Of a stretch of 64,000 nucleotides of DNA, positions 52,390 to 60,323 are shown piece after piece. The DNA is taken from assembly GCA_964195155.1 (NCBI GenBank), contig CAXMOP010000079.1:1-64000 (forward strand). Reading direction: 5' to 3'. The DNA is from JACZST01 sp964195155 (GTDB lineage Bacteria; Actinomycetota; Acidimicrobiia; Spongiisociales; UBA5794). Every line of letters begins with the position of its first letter. Position 1 is the stretch's first letter. A program made the translations under genes and the position numbers. Under the pieces are notes generated by a model that saw nothing but the letters and a program-made list of their open reading frames with translations, was not told the origin of the DNA and did no database searches.

Positions 52390-53013
52390 CTACGAGTTGA
52401 CTGGTGGGAATAGCGCACCCTGACGGGGAGCCCACATCCCGTGCTCCAGCCAGGCATCCCGCTCCTGCTCGACGGTGATGACGGCACAATGACCCGGCTT
52501 GTCCCGATGGAGCTCGCCAAGCGGCCTGTCGGTGAGCGCGAGGCGTCCGGCCTGAATCGGATCCTGGTGCGAGACGATCACCAGCGGGCCGACGACGTCC
52601 TCTCGATGCCGGCGCACCCGTCCGGCAATACGGGTCGCCAGTGCCTCGAGGCTCTCGTCGGAGAACGGGAGCCGGGTGGGGTGGTCGAAGTAGGCGGTGA
52701 GCTCGCCCGGGAAGTCATCGTCGAGCGACTCCCAAACATGTCCGGCCCACCGCCGCCCGAGGTACCACTCGGTCAGTTCATCGTCGATCACGACCGATGC
52801 CGAGACCGCGGCGGCGATGATCCCTGCGGTTTCAACAGCTCGCTGGAGCGGAGAAGAAACGATGATCGGGCGCTTTGGCAGGCGCGTCGCCGCCTCGGCG
52901 GCCTGGGCCCTGCCCAGCTCGCTGAGCTCGTAGCCGTCGAGGTCTGCATAGACAATTCCCTTGGGGTTGTGCACCTCTCCGTGACGGATGAGGTAGACGA
53001 GCTGGTCGCGCAT
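52390..53013 (-). CDS. Histidine phosphatase (phosphoglycerate-mutase-like) family protein
   Basis: 207 residues. LVYLIRHGEVHNPKGIVYA has the phospho-acceptor RHGE, SSPLQRAVETA the second Arg, and LVIVSHQDPIQA the SHxD motif with catalytic His. A co-factor-independent acid-phosphatase/PGM-like protein of unknown substrate. Leads the operon of two small membrane proteins. Confidence 0.87.
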   Translation of the reverse strand: MRDQLVYLIRHGEVHNPKGIVYADLDGYELSELGRAQAAEAATRLPKRPIIVSSPLQRAVETAGIIAAAVSASVVIDDELTEWYLGRRWAGHVWESLDDDFPGELTAYFDHPTRLPFSDESLEALATRIAGRVRRHREDVVGPLVIVSHQDPIQAGRLALTDRPLGELHRDKPGHCAVITVEQERDAWLEHGMWAPRQGALFPPVNS

Positions 53014-53423
53014 CTTGGGAGCGTACGCAACCCGAGTCGCTTCTCGGTCTGAGAACGCGCGATCACACAGTCAGGCGGCGAGCAAGCCTGAGAGCCGCCC
53101 AACAAACATGGCTGTAGCTCGTCTTCTTGCTCCCGCTCAGGGGTGTCGTATGTCGCGACCGTGCGACGATCGGGCTCTCACAACCGCGGCGTTCTCTTTG
53201 CTCCCCCCTAAGGGGGGAGTCCCGACCGACGAGGGCTCTTGGATCGCAACGATCGCCGGCACGGCAACATGAGTCCGATGCAAGAGCCCTCGTTGAGGGA
53301 GGGGAGGGGGGTCAAACCGTGGTCGCATGACCGGCTTGACCCCCTCCGCCTCGCTGGCGCTCGGCACCTCCCCCTGAAGCTGAAGGGGAGGCAAGGAAGA
53401 TGAACTCGTACATGGCTTCGAGG
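53014..53423. other. Intergenic region with a cluster of inverted repeats
   Basis: 410 bp without a credible gene. It contains CTCCCCCCT-A-AGGGGGGAG (53201-53219), the 12-bp pair CGAGGGCTCTTG / CAAGAGCCCTCG (53230-53241, 53281-53292), GGGGGTCAA / TTGACCCCC (53307-53315, 53336-53344) and a CCTCCCC/GGGGAGG hairpin (53367-53393). It resembles the hairpin-rich intergenic repeats common in several phyla. Confidence 0.6.
53201..53393. repeat. Four consecutive stem-loops
   Basis: Four consecutive inverted repeats as listed for the 53014-53423 region, with a nested GGTC-GCAT-GACC inside the third. They lie downstream of the 53.4-54.0 kb gene and upstream of the phosphatase gene on the same strand, so a terminator function is possible. 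Confidence 0.55.
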
Positions 53424-54053
53424 CTACAGGACGATCGTTTCGCCGTCCGGCTGCTGGATGACGAAGGCGATCACCATCGAATCGCGTTGTGGCCAGTTGC
53501 CCAGGGTGATCGCCGCGGTCTGGTTGGCCTGTGCCTTGAACTCGGAAAAGCCCATGACCTCGGCAGGCGGACGAGCCATCAGCTCGAGGCCCGGCCTTGC
53601 CTTCAGCTCGCCGGAGATGAGATCGAATCCCTCCATCTCGACGACTGCGAGGCCGAGCTCGCTGCTGCGATCGATGAGCGCCTTGGCTACCGATACCGGG
53701 AAGAATCCTTCACCGTCCTCAGAGCGGTGCACGGCCTCAGGGTCGAACTCTTGGACCAAGGCGGCGGTCGACGGGTCTTCATCATCCCAGGAATTGTCGC
53801 CAGCACCGGGCTGTACGAGTCCCTCCACCTCATCGAAGGAAAAAGGATCCACAATCCGTTGGGCGGTGTCGAGCACGCGGACCAGGTCATTCAGCTCGAG
53901 GTCGAAGACGTCGTCGCTATTGGGATAGATCTGCACCACCGTCGCCGAGCCGTCCCAGAACACCATGCCGATGAACTCGTCCTCGCGCCATAGCTCGACC
54001 ACGGTTTGGTCGAAGCCATCTCGTTCGGTTTCGACAATTCGCAGCGGGTACAT
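53424..54053 (-). CDS. Acidic protein of unknown function
   Basis: 209 residues from ATG 54053. No family was recognised. The N-terminal beta-rich part (WREDEFIGMVFWDGSATVVQI, read in pieces) and many Asp/Glu suggest a soluble cytoplasmic protein. Codon use is normal and the frame is intact, so it is probably real. It is transcribed with the DUF427 gene upstream (28 bp). Confidence 0.6.
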   Translation of the reverse strand: MYPLRIVETERDGFDQTVVELWREDEFIGMVFWDGSATVVQIYPNSDDVFDLELNDLVRVLDTAQRIVDPFSFDEVEGLVQPGAGDNSWDDEDPSTAALVQEFDPEAVHRSEDGEGFFPVSVAKALIDRSSELGLAVVEMEGFDLISGELKARPGLELMARPPAEVMGFSEFKAQANQTAAITLGNWPQRDSMVIAFVIQQPDGETIVL

Positions 54054-54081
54054 GCAGGCTCCGGTATGGCAGAGCCAGAGA

Positions 54082-54366
54082 CTATCCGGAGACCTGTACT
54101 CCTCGCCAGAAGGCGATGTACCCCTCGATCTCGGCAGCAGCTGCCGATGGGTCCGGGTAGTACCACGCCGCGCCTCGGTTGACGTCCCCCTCGACGGTGA
54201 CGTCGTAGTACGAAGCGAGCCCCTTCCACGGGCACACGGTGTGTGCCGTGCTGTCGACGAAGTACTCGCTTTTCACCGAGTCGGGCGGGAAGTAATGATT
54301 GCCCTCGACAATGATCGTGTCATCGCTCTCGGCGATGACCTCGCCATTCCAGGTTGCTGTAGCCAT
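54082..54366 (-). CDS. DUF427 protein
   Basis: 94 residues from ATG 54366. Recognised by ATWNGEVIAESDDTIIVEGNHYF, the SEYF and TVCPWKG blocks and YYDVTVEG. Single-domain beta-barrel proteins of this family have no known function. The open frame extends upstream, but the family starts at this ATG, which is preceded by AAGGGAG. Confidence 0.87.
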   Translation of the reverse strand: MATATWNGEVIAESDDTIIVEGNHYFPPDSVKSEYFVDSTAHTVCPWKGLASYYDVTVEGDVNRGAAWYYPDPSAAAAEIEGYIAFWRGVQVSG

Positions 54367-54481
54367 AGCTCCCTTCAACCGTTCCGAACGCGACTCATTC
54401 CATGCGATGAGCGCCAGCGAAGAGCCAGAAACATAGCCCACGGCATATCGCGACACGTGAGGTGCCGAACGATGCGTCTTG

Positions 54482-54952
54482 TCACAACACCCAGGGAATC
54501 AACCGGTAGGAGACGGTGGACCGATACTCGCGATACGCCGGGTACTGCTCGACCAGCAGATCCTCCTCGTGGCCGGATTTGGCCATGAAGAAGGGAACGA
54601 AGACGAGGGAGGCGATCAGCGCCGTCGGGTTGAGCGTCGCCAGTGCCAGACCGACGGTGCCGAGGATCACCGCCAGGTAGATGGGGTGGCGGACCAACCG
54701 GTATGGACCACGCAGGATCAGCTCGGCATCGCTCACCGGGGCCGGGTAGATCGAAAGCGAGCGTCGCAACAGAATGAGCGACCACACACCAATCACCACG
54801 GCGACGCTGGCCAGGGCAAGCCCCGTGCTCCTGGCGAACCCCAGCCCGATTCCTTCGCTCACCGGCTCGGTGCCGACCACTGCCAGCGCATAGACGCCCA
54901 ACAGCGCCAGCTGACCAACCACCCACCAGCCGCCACGTTCCGCGAAATTCAT
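54482..54952 (-). CDS. Isoprenylcysteine carboxyl methyltransferase-like (PEMT/ICMT) membrane protein
   Basis: 156 residues with four helices. LRGPYRLVRHPIYLAVIL, the SAM-binding GPY-RLVRHPxY block, and the C-terminal EEDLLVEQYPAYREYRSTV are typical of the ICMT/PEMT family. It probably methylates a lipid or small molecule at the membrane. About 120 bp upstream lies the kinase stop region. Confidence 0.85.
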   Translation of the reverse strand: MNFAERGGWWVVGQLALLGVYALAVVGTEPVSEGIGLGFARSTGLALASVAVVIGVWSLILLRRSLSIYPAPVSDAELILRGPYRLVRHPIYLAVILGTVGLALATLNPTALIASLVFVPFFMAKSGHEEDLLVEQYPAYREYRSTVSYRLIPWVL

Positions 54953-55056
54953 TGACCGCTCACCCGCGCGGGTTGATTAAACAACGACACGCTCGAGATG
55001 CTGCCACACGCCGAACGATCGATGTGTTGGACATGGTGACTCACCCATCGCGTACT

Positions 55057-55076
55057 CTCGCGACTCGCGACTCCTA
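55057..55076. repeat. Short GAGTCGC word array at the histidine-kinase stop
   Basis: Reading leftwards, the kinase gene ends GAGCAGTAG and is followed by GAGTCGCGAGTCGCGAG, the same word as in the array at 62.4 kb. No opposing arm is seen here. Confidence 0.6.
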
Positions 55077-56813
55077 CTGCTCCAATTCGACGAGCGCCGG
55101 GCGCCGCAGATCGAGCGGACGGGTCGGCGGTTTCTCGGTGTCGACCCGGCCCGGCAGCTCGATCCAGAAACATCCGCCGCCGAGAGCTTCCGAGCGCCGG
55201 TACCCCACAGAGCCCCCATGCGCCTCGGCGATCGCCGCCACCACCGCGAGTCCGATCCCTGTGCCGGGAACCGAGGCGTTGTAGCGATTGGGGCCTCTCT
55301 CGAAGCGATCCCAGATGACCAGCTCGTGGCGCTTGGGCACGCCCGGGCCGGCATCGTGAACCTCAATCACCAGCGCTCCGCCCTGTGGAATCACCCGGAT
55401 CATGCACCGGTCTCCGCCGTAGCGATCGGCGTTGGTGATCAGGTTGACGAGCACCTGCTCGAGCCGCTCGCCGTCGACGTGAGCGACGAGGTCATTGGTC
55501 GCCTCGACCGTAACGCGGTCGTGGCTGATCGATGTCGAATTCAACGCATGTTCGACCGTCCGTCGTACGTTGACCGCGCCGATGGTCAGCGCCATCTGGC
55601 CGGGGTCGCCGTCGGCAAGGAGCAGCAAGTCCTGGACGATTCTGGCCAAATAGTTTGCCTGGTGGTGGACGACGCCGATCATCTCGGCGCGCTCGGCCGG
55701 TCCGCTCACCTCGTTGTAGTGCAGCACCGACAAGAAGCCGAGCATGGCGGTCAGCGGGGTTCGCAGCTCGTGAGAAATCGACGAAACGAGCGCGGTCCGC
55801 TGGTGTTCGACCAGCACCCGGTTCTCCCGAATGGCGAGCGCCTGGCGGCCGATCACGAGGGCGGCGACGATCGCCGTAGCCACCAGCAGAATTCGGTCGC
55901 CCGTGTCGAGCTCGGAGTCGGCAAGACGGGTAACCAGGACCACCAACATGGCAACGGCTGCGGTGTAGGGGGCGAGCAGCGACCACAGTGGTGTGCTTCG
56001 CTCTGCATACTCTCGCTGCTCGGGCTCGATATCGACGATGAGCGCGGTAGCGAGAAATGCCGCGGCGGCGAGCAGGAACACCGCATAGAGGGGCTCGGAC
56101 TCGACGAGGTCGTTGCCGACAGCACCCACGAGGACGCTGACGTCGCCGACGGTCTGCAACACGACGGCGATCCCAAACAACACCAGCCGCGGATCGAATC
56201 GGTGACTCGATCGGCGCAGGATCACAATCATCATGATCACGACGATCGCCACATCAACCAGCGGGTATAGCGATCCGATCAGACGCTGCAGCATCGGCAA
56301 CTCGGCAAGCCCGGCGACGATTCGGCCGAGAATGAGAACCCAGGCCAGGGTTGCGATCGAGATGGCGCCGATCAACCCGTCGAGACCGATACGCGTTCTC
56401 TGCAGGCGATGGCCGGCCGTGTGGGGAAGCAAGGCGAACCCGGTGATGATCAGGATATAGCTGGTCAGGAAAAAGAGATCGAGTGGTCCGAAGGTCTGCG
56501 CATCACCGGTAATGAGGAACTGGATGGTGATGACGACGATGCCCATGGCGGCAACGATCAGGCCGACGCCGACCAGCGTCCACGCCCGGCGCTCCTCCTT
56601 GGCAACCAGCTTCGCCTTCCTGAGGAAGGTAAATCCGGCGGCGGTAAGGCCGGCGAAAATACCAATGGTGGCCGCCGTGAGCCTGGTGTCTCCTTCGAGG
56701 GTGAGCGTGATGACGATGGCGGCGGCAATCACGACGAAGGCGGCCAGGGCATGCCAGGGAACGCGGGCTTGCACCCGGGGAAACCGGGAACGCGTCACCT
56801 CAGTCCAGCGCAT
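55074..56813 (-). CDS. Membrane sensor histidine kinase, orphan
   Basis: 579 residues from ATG 56813. About nine hydrophobic helices occupy residues 20-320; no extracellular PAS domain is visible, so the helices themselves may be the sensor. HisKA with phosphorylated His in SSISHELRTPLTAMLGFL; HATPase with N-box VLVNLITNADRYGG, G1 VHDAGPGV and G2 GTGIGLAVVAAIA. There is no receiver domain and no response regulator gene adjacent. The PLP enzyme of the alpha-oxoamine synthase type lies 54 bp upstream on the same strand. Confidence 0.9.
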   Translation of the reverse strand: MRWTEVTRSRFPRVQARVPWHALAAFVVIAAAIVITLTLEGDTRLTAATIGIFAGLTAAGFTFLRKAKLVAKEERRAWTLVGVGLIVAAMGIVVITIQFLITGDAQTFGPLDLFFLTSYILIITGFALLPHTAGHRLQRTRIGLDGLIGAISIATLAWVLILGRIVAGLAELPMLQRLIGSLYPLVDVAIVVIMMIVILRRSSHRFDPRLVLFGIAVVLQTVGDVSVLVGAVGNDLVESEPLYAVFLLAAAAFLATALIVDIEPEQREYAERSTPLWSLLAPYTAAVAMLVVLVTRLADSELDTGDRILLVATAIVAALVIGRQALAIRENRVLVEHQRTALVSSISHELRTPLTAMLGFLSVLHYNEVSGPAERAEMIGVVHHQANYLARIVQDLLLLADGDPGQMALTIGAVNVRRTVEHALNSTSISHDRVTVEATNDLVAHVDGERLEQVLVNLITNADRYGGDRCMIRVIPQGGALVIEVHDAGPGVPKRHELVIWDRFERGPNRYNASVPGTGIGLAVVAAIAEAHGGSVGYRRSEALGGGCFWIELPGRVDTEKPPTRPLDLRRPALVELEQ

Positions 56814-56867
56814 GGGTTCGCTATCGGCGCGAAGGAGGCAGGGGTGTAGCGAAGTTCGTCGCGAACT

Positions 56868-58199
56868 TCACGGCAGATGTGTCGGCCGTACCCGGTGATG
56901 CGAGGCCGCGTGTTCGACTCTGTCCGGAACTTCGTCATCGCCCTCGAGGAGCGCAAGCGCCTCGTCGCGCAAATCGATGACGATGTGTGGTTCGGCGCCC
57001 ACCTCTGGCAGGTGGCGGGCGAGCGCATCGAGCAGCGCAACGAGCTGCTCTCGAGTGTGATGCAGCGACTGGTTGAAGCGTACGCCGGCTTGTCCGACGG
57101 GAACCGCCGGATACGCGGCGATGCTGAGGTAGAAGCCCTCGTTCATCAACCGGAGAATCATCTCACCTGCCTGGGCGGGCGAGCCGATCCTGACGTACCA
57201 GATTGGAGTGGGCTCCATCGACTCCACCGGGAGGCTGTAACGCACGATCTCGGACCGCAAAAAGTTGATGTCCGATAGGAGGTGGTTTTGCATCTCTTCG
57301 TGCTCGTCAGACAGGTGAATCCCCGCGGAAGCCACCGCGGAACCCAAATCCGGGGGCGGAACCGGCCCGGAGAAGGTCAGCGGACCGCCGACCAGCCTGA
57401 CCCTGCGGGCGAGCTGCTCGTCGCCAAAGATCAGCACCGCCCCCAACGACCCGAAAGCCTTGGCGAATCCGGCGGCGATGACTGTGCGGTCGTTCAGCGG
57501 CACTCGGGACAGCACATGGCCGCGACCGTGCTTGCCCGACCAGCCAAAGCCGTGGGCGTCGTCGTAGTAGGCATAGAGGTTTGGGTAGATGGCCTGGAGC
57601 GCCGCTACGTCCTCAACCGGCGCCGTATCCCCGTACATCGAGTAGATGCCATCCGCCAGATACCAGACCCTGTGGTAATGCCCGGCGGTCTCGGCGAGAC
57701 GATGGGCGAGGAACACCGGGTCACGATGCGCAACCGACTCGACCGTCACTCCGTTGCCACGGAGGTTTGTCGTTGCGAGATGGACAGAATCGTGGGCTCG
57801 GCCATCAACCAACACCAGGTCTTCGGGGCCGATCATGGCCGGCAGCGCCGCCAAGTGGGCCAGCGTTGTGGTCTGGGCCACCGCGACCGCTCCGCCGGTC
57901 ATCTCCCGGAGGCGCTCTTCGAGCGTGTCGTACAGCGGAATCGCGGTGTAGGTGGGTGAGGCCGAATAGCTCGTCCCGTATCGCTCCACTGCGTCGATGG
58001 CCCCTGCCTTGAGGCGGGGGTCTCGATTGAGCCCGAGGTAGGAGCAGCTGCTGAAGTCGATGAGGCTGCGACCATCGAGGGTGATCGTGGCATCGCTCAA
58101 CTCGTTGTCTTCGAGACGACGATGAATCACGCCGAGATCGACGCCGAGGCTGATACGACTCTCTGCCATATCGAGCAGACGATCGTGTTTCGAGCGCAT
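56868..58199 (-). CDS. Alpha-oxoamine synthase-type PLP enzyme
   Basis: 443 residues from ATG 58199. Fold-type I with YGTSYSASPTYTAIPLY, DDAHGFGWSGKHGRG and the PLP Lys in AAGFAKAFGSLGAVL; the SFSSCSYLGLN start (IDFSSCSYLGLN) fits KBL/AONS/CqsA-like enzymes that condense acyl-CoA with an amino acid. The last 50 residues are an unusual charged tail (RDEALALLEGDDEVPDRVEH). No bio or tdh gene is near, so biotin or threonine metabolism is unsupported. The neighbour is a histidine kinase gene, a layout similar to CqsA/CqsS (inference). Confidence 0.82.
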   Translation of the reverse strand: MRSKHDRLLDMAESRISLGVDLGVIHRRLEDNELSDATITLDGRSLIDFSSCSYLGLNRDPRLKAGAIDAVERYGTSYSASPTYTAIPLYDTLEERLREMTGGAVAVAQTTTLAHLAALPAMIGPEDLVLVDGRAHDSVHLATTNLRGNGVTVESVAHRDPVFLAHRLAETAGHYHRVWYLADGIYSMYGDTAPVEDVAALQAIYPNLYAYYDDAHGFGWSGKHGRGHVLSRVPLNDRTVIAAGFAKAFGSLGAVLIFGDEQLARRVRLVGGPLTFSGPVPPPDLGSAVASAGIHLSDEHEEMQNHLLSDINFLRSEIVRYSLPVESMEPTPIWYVRIGSPAQAGEMILRLMNEGFYLSIAAYPAVPVGQAGVRFNQSLHHTREQLVALLDALARHLPEVGAEPHIVIDLRDEALALLEGDDEVPDRVEHAASHHRVRPTHLP

Positions 58200-58285
58200 G
58201 TGCCACCAATGTTCTGGACTGAATTTGCGCCCGTCACTCCGAGGAGCGACCCCCGAGGCGCACCCTAGGGGGGGTGACTAGCGCG

Positions 58286-58305
58286 TTGCGAGAAAGTTTT
58301 CGCAA
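58286..58305. promoter_or_regulatory. 20-bp imperfect palindrome upstream of the PLP-enzyme gene
   Basis: TTGCGA-GAAAGTTT-TCGCAA: perfect 6-bp arms, imperfect centre, 86 bp upstream of the gene's ATG. Possible operator. Confidence 0.35.
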
Positions 58306-58399
58306 GTCTGGAAATCCCTGGCAGGCACGATGATCGGAGTAGCTGCTGCTACTTATCCACAGGCCGACTGGCTCTGGACTCTCGACTGTGGGCTCGCGG

Positions 58400-59065
58400 C
58401 TACTGGCTTCCGACCGTCTTCACCACGACGCCGGTGTAACCCATCGATGTGAAAAAGCCGGTGAGGAAATCGTCGGCACTCGTCTGGGCACGGTCGAGGA
58501 TGCCGGCCTCAACGGCCTGCGCCTGCAGGATTCGCTCGGCCTCGGCTCGCGTCGCCGACTCGAGCTGGTCGTTACCCTTCGTGAGGAGCCCGGTGTCGCG
58601 GTCGAGCACGGTGGTGCTGTTCGAGTCGAGGTATGCGTAGAAGATCTCGGCTCTCGGCACCTCGATGGTGAGGACTCCGGTCTCGTTGTTGACCGTGATC
58701 GCGTCCTCGTCGAGGCGTGCCAGATCGACGCCGGCGCCGATCCTCGCCGCCGCGAACAGGTAGACGCGGTCCCCGAGCACGAGGTTGAGGATGCCGTGGT
58801 CGTCACCACGCTCGATGGTGGTGGTCTCGACCATTTCCACCGTGGTCAGCTCGGCAAGCTCTTGCAGCTCGTCGACGACGACGATCCCGACATCCTGGTA
58901 CTCCTCGCCGACCAGGAACGACGGCAGGCCCAACGACGGCAGGTTTCCCAGAAGCAGGGCCAGGGCGAACAGGCCGGCGACGCCGATGGCGGCGAACATG
59001 GCAACGGTCGTGGCGATTCTGCCGGGCCGCTGGCCTGGCCGCTGATGGGTCTCTTGAACGGTCAT
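58400..59065 (-). CDS. DUF4230 membrane-anchored protein
   Basis: 221 residues from ATG 59065. One N-terminal TM helix (ATTVAMFAAIGVAGLFALALLL) is followed by a soluble DUF4230 region: LQELAELTTVEMVETTTI, VYLFAAARIGAGVDLARL and VLTIEVPRAEIFYAYLDSNS. Its stop lies within repeat words (GGCTACTGG). Divergent from the PadR operon with a 130-bp spacer, so it may share its regulation. Function unknown. Confidence 0.78.
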   Translation of the reverse strand: MTVQETHQRPGQRPGRIATTVAMFAAIGVAGLFALALLLGNLPSLGLPSFLVGEEYQDVGIVVVDELQELAELTTVEMVETTTIERGDDHGILNLVLGDRVYLFAAARIGAGVDLARLDEDAITVNNETGVLTIEVPRAEIFYAYLDSNSTTVLDRDTGLLTKGNDQLESATRAEAERILQAQAVEAGILDRAQTSADDFLTGFFTSMGYTGVVVKTVGSQ

Positions 59066-59074
59066 GGCGATGAG

Positions 59075-59150
59075 GATATCGCCATATCGAGATACGGCCC
59101 TTGACTCTGCATGCATTCCATGATATTCTGCATTACAAGATATATGGCGA
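59075..59150 (+). promoter_or_regulatory. Promoter and putative PadR operator of the PadR/NfeD/SPFH operon
   Basis: -35 TTGACT (59101-59106), 17-bp spacer, -10 TATTCT (59124-59129). Around it are GATAT-CGCC-ATATC (59075-59088) and a second ATATGGCGA (59142-59150), inverted to TCGCCATAT (59079-59087), which could be operator sites for the PadR repressor encoded next. Confidence 0.6.
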
Positions 59151-59195
59151 ACCCCAGGAGACCGCGAAACGATGCGGTCCCGAGCGGAGGATCAC

Positions 59196-59534
59196 GTGGA
59201 TCACAGCTCGCAGCTGCTCAAGGGCGTGCTGGACATGTGCCTGCTGTCGCTGATCGCCGAGGAGCCAAGCTACGGCTACGAGATGGCCTCCAAGCTTGAT
59301 GATCGAGGGCTCCGGCTGGTCAGCGAGGGAAGCATCTACCCGGCATTGTCCCGTCTGCAGAAGACCGGCTTGGTTGACGGGTACTTCGTCGAGACCGATG
59401 GCAGCGGTCCCCCAAGGAAGTACTACCGCCTTGCCAAGGACGGGCGATCGCATCTGGAGCGCTGGACGGGTGAATGGGAGGCGCTGAGCATCGGCGTGAC
59501 GTCGGTATTGAATGGAGGTGTCGGGGATGACTGA
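59196..59534 (+). CDS. PadR-family transcriptional regulator
   Basis: 112 residues from GTG 59196, chosen because GGAGG (59186-59190) is 5 nt upstream (ATG 59172 is in frame). QLLKGVLDMCLLSLIAEEPSYGYEMASKL is the PadR winged-helix start, followed by SEGSIYPALSRLQKTGLVDGY and PPRKYYRLAKDG. PadR members repress neighbouring genes. The stop overlaps the next start by 8 bp, coupling it to the HAAS/NfeD protein. Confidence 0.9.
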   Translation: MDHSSQLLKGVLDMCLLSLIAEEPSYGYEMASKLDDRGLRLVSEGSIYPALSRLQKTGLVDGYFVETDGSGPPRKYYRLAKDGRSHLERWTGEWEALSIGVTSVLNGGVGDD

Positions 59535-60297
59535 CCGCACGATCGATCAGGTCCTCGCTGGTTGTGTGCGCTACTGGGAGTCCACCGGTGTCCCTGCGGA
59601 CGCCATCGCCGAAATGCGCGCCGAGCTGCAGACCCACCTCGACGCAGCCGGCAACGCCGGCAAGGAGGTCGACGCCGTCGTGGGAACCGACCTCAACGAA
59701 TTCGCCGAGGAGTGGGCGGCTATCTACCGCGGCGCGCCCCAGAGCGCAGCGCCCGACGAAGGCGGTTCGCGGAGCGGATCGCGATGGATCTGGCTGACGA
59801 TTGGGATCATGGCCGGAGCGTTCGGCCTCCTCGCAATCTTTGCACCGAAAGGAGACACCGTGGACATCGACCAATGGGCGTGGCTCTGGGTTGGAGCCGC
59901 CGTTCTGCTTGGGATCGGCGAGCTGCTGACCGCGGGGTTCTTCCTTTTGCCCTTCGCCGTGGGAGCGGCCGCCGCGGCCATCCTCGCCTTCCTCGGCGTA
60001 CCGTTTGCTCTGCAGCTGGTGACGTTTGTGGTCATCTCCGTGGTGTTCCTGGCAATCCTGCAACGGTTCGCCAAAGAGGAGCAAAGCGACGGCACCGAGC
60101 CGGCCGGAGCCGGCCGATACCACGGGAAGAGCGCCGTCGTCCTCGAGCCGGTCAACCGGCTCGCCGGAACGGGGAGCGTCCGTATGGAGACCGAGCAGTG
60201 GCGGGCAACCACCAACCAGGACGAAGAGATCCCGGTCGGTGAGGAAGTTCTGGTTACCGAGGTGCGTGGCACTCGGCTCGTCGTCGAGCCGCAGTAG
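59527..60297 (+). CDS. HAAS-like domain fused to an NfeD protein
   Basis: 256 residues from ATG 59527 (GGAGG upstream). Residues 1-70 resemble the HAAS (DUF1700-like) domain usually encoded next to PadR: RYWESTGVPADAIAEMRAELQTHL and EEWAAIYRG. After a TM helix (RWIWLTIGIMAGAFGLLAIF) comes an NfeD part: WLWVGAAVLLGIGELLTAGF, more helices, and a C-terminal OB domain GKSAVVLEPVNRLAGTGSV with QWRATT. NfeD proteins partner SPFH proteins. The downstream gene is SPFH, so this looks like a membrane-quality module regulated by PadR. Confidence 0.85.
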   Translation: MTDRTIDQVLAGCVRYWESTGVPADAIAEMRAELQTHLDAAGNAGKEVDAVVGTDLNEFAEEWAAIYRGAPQSAAPDEGGSRSGSRWIWLTIGIMAGAFGLLAIFAPKGDTVDIDQWAWLWVGAAVLLGIGELLTAGFFLLPFAVGAAAAAILAFLGVPFALQLVTFVVISVVFLAILQRFAKEEQSDGTEPAGAGRYHGKSAVVLEPVNRLAGTGSVRMETEQWRATTNQDEEIPVGEEVLVTEVRGTRLVVEPQ

Positions 60298-60323
60298 GCG
60301 TACCGTCATAGAAAGGAGATGAA

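Noticed and set aside
58353..58361. Perfect DnaA box TTATCCACA
   Set aside because: A single copy with no dnaA/dnaN genes or AT-rich region; not evidence for an origin.
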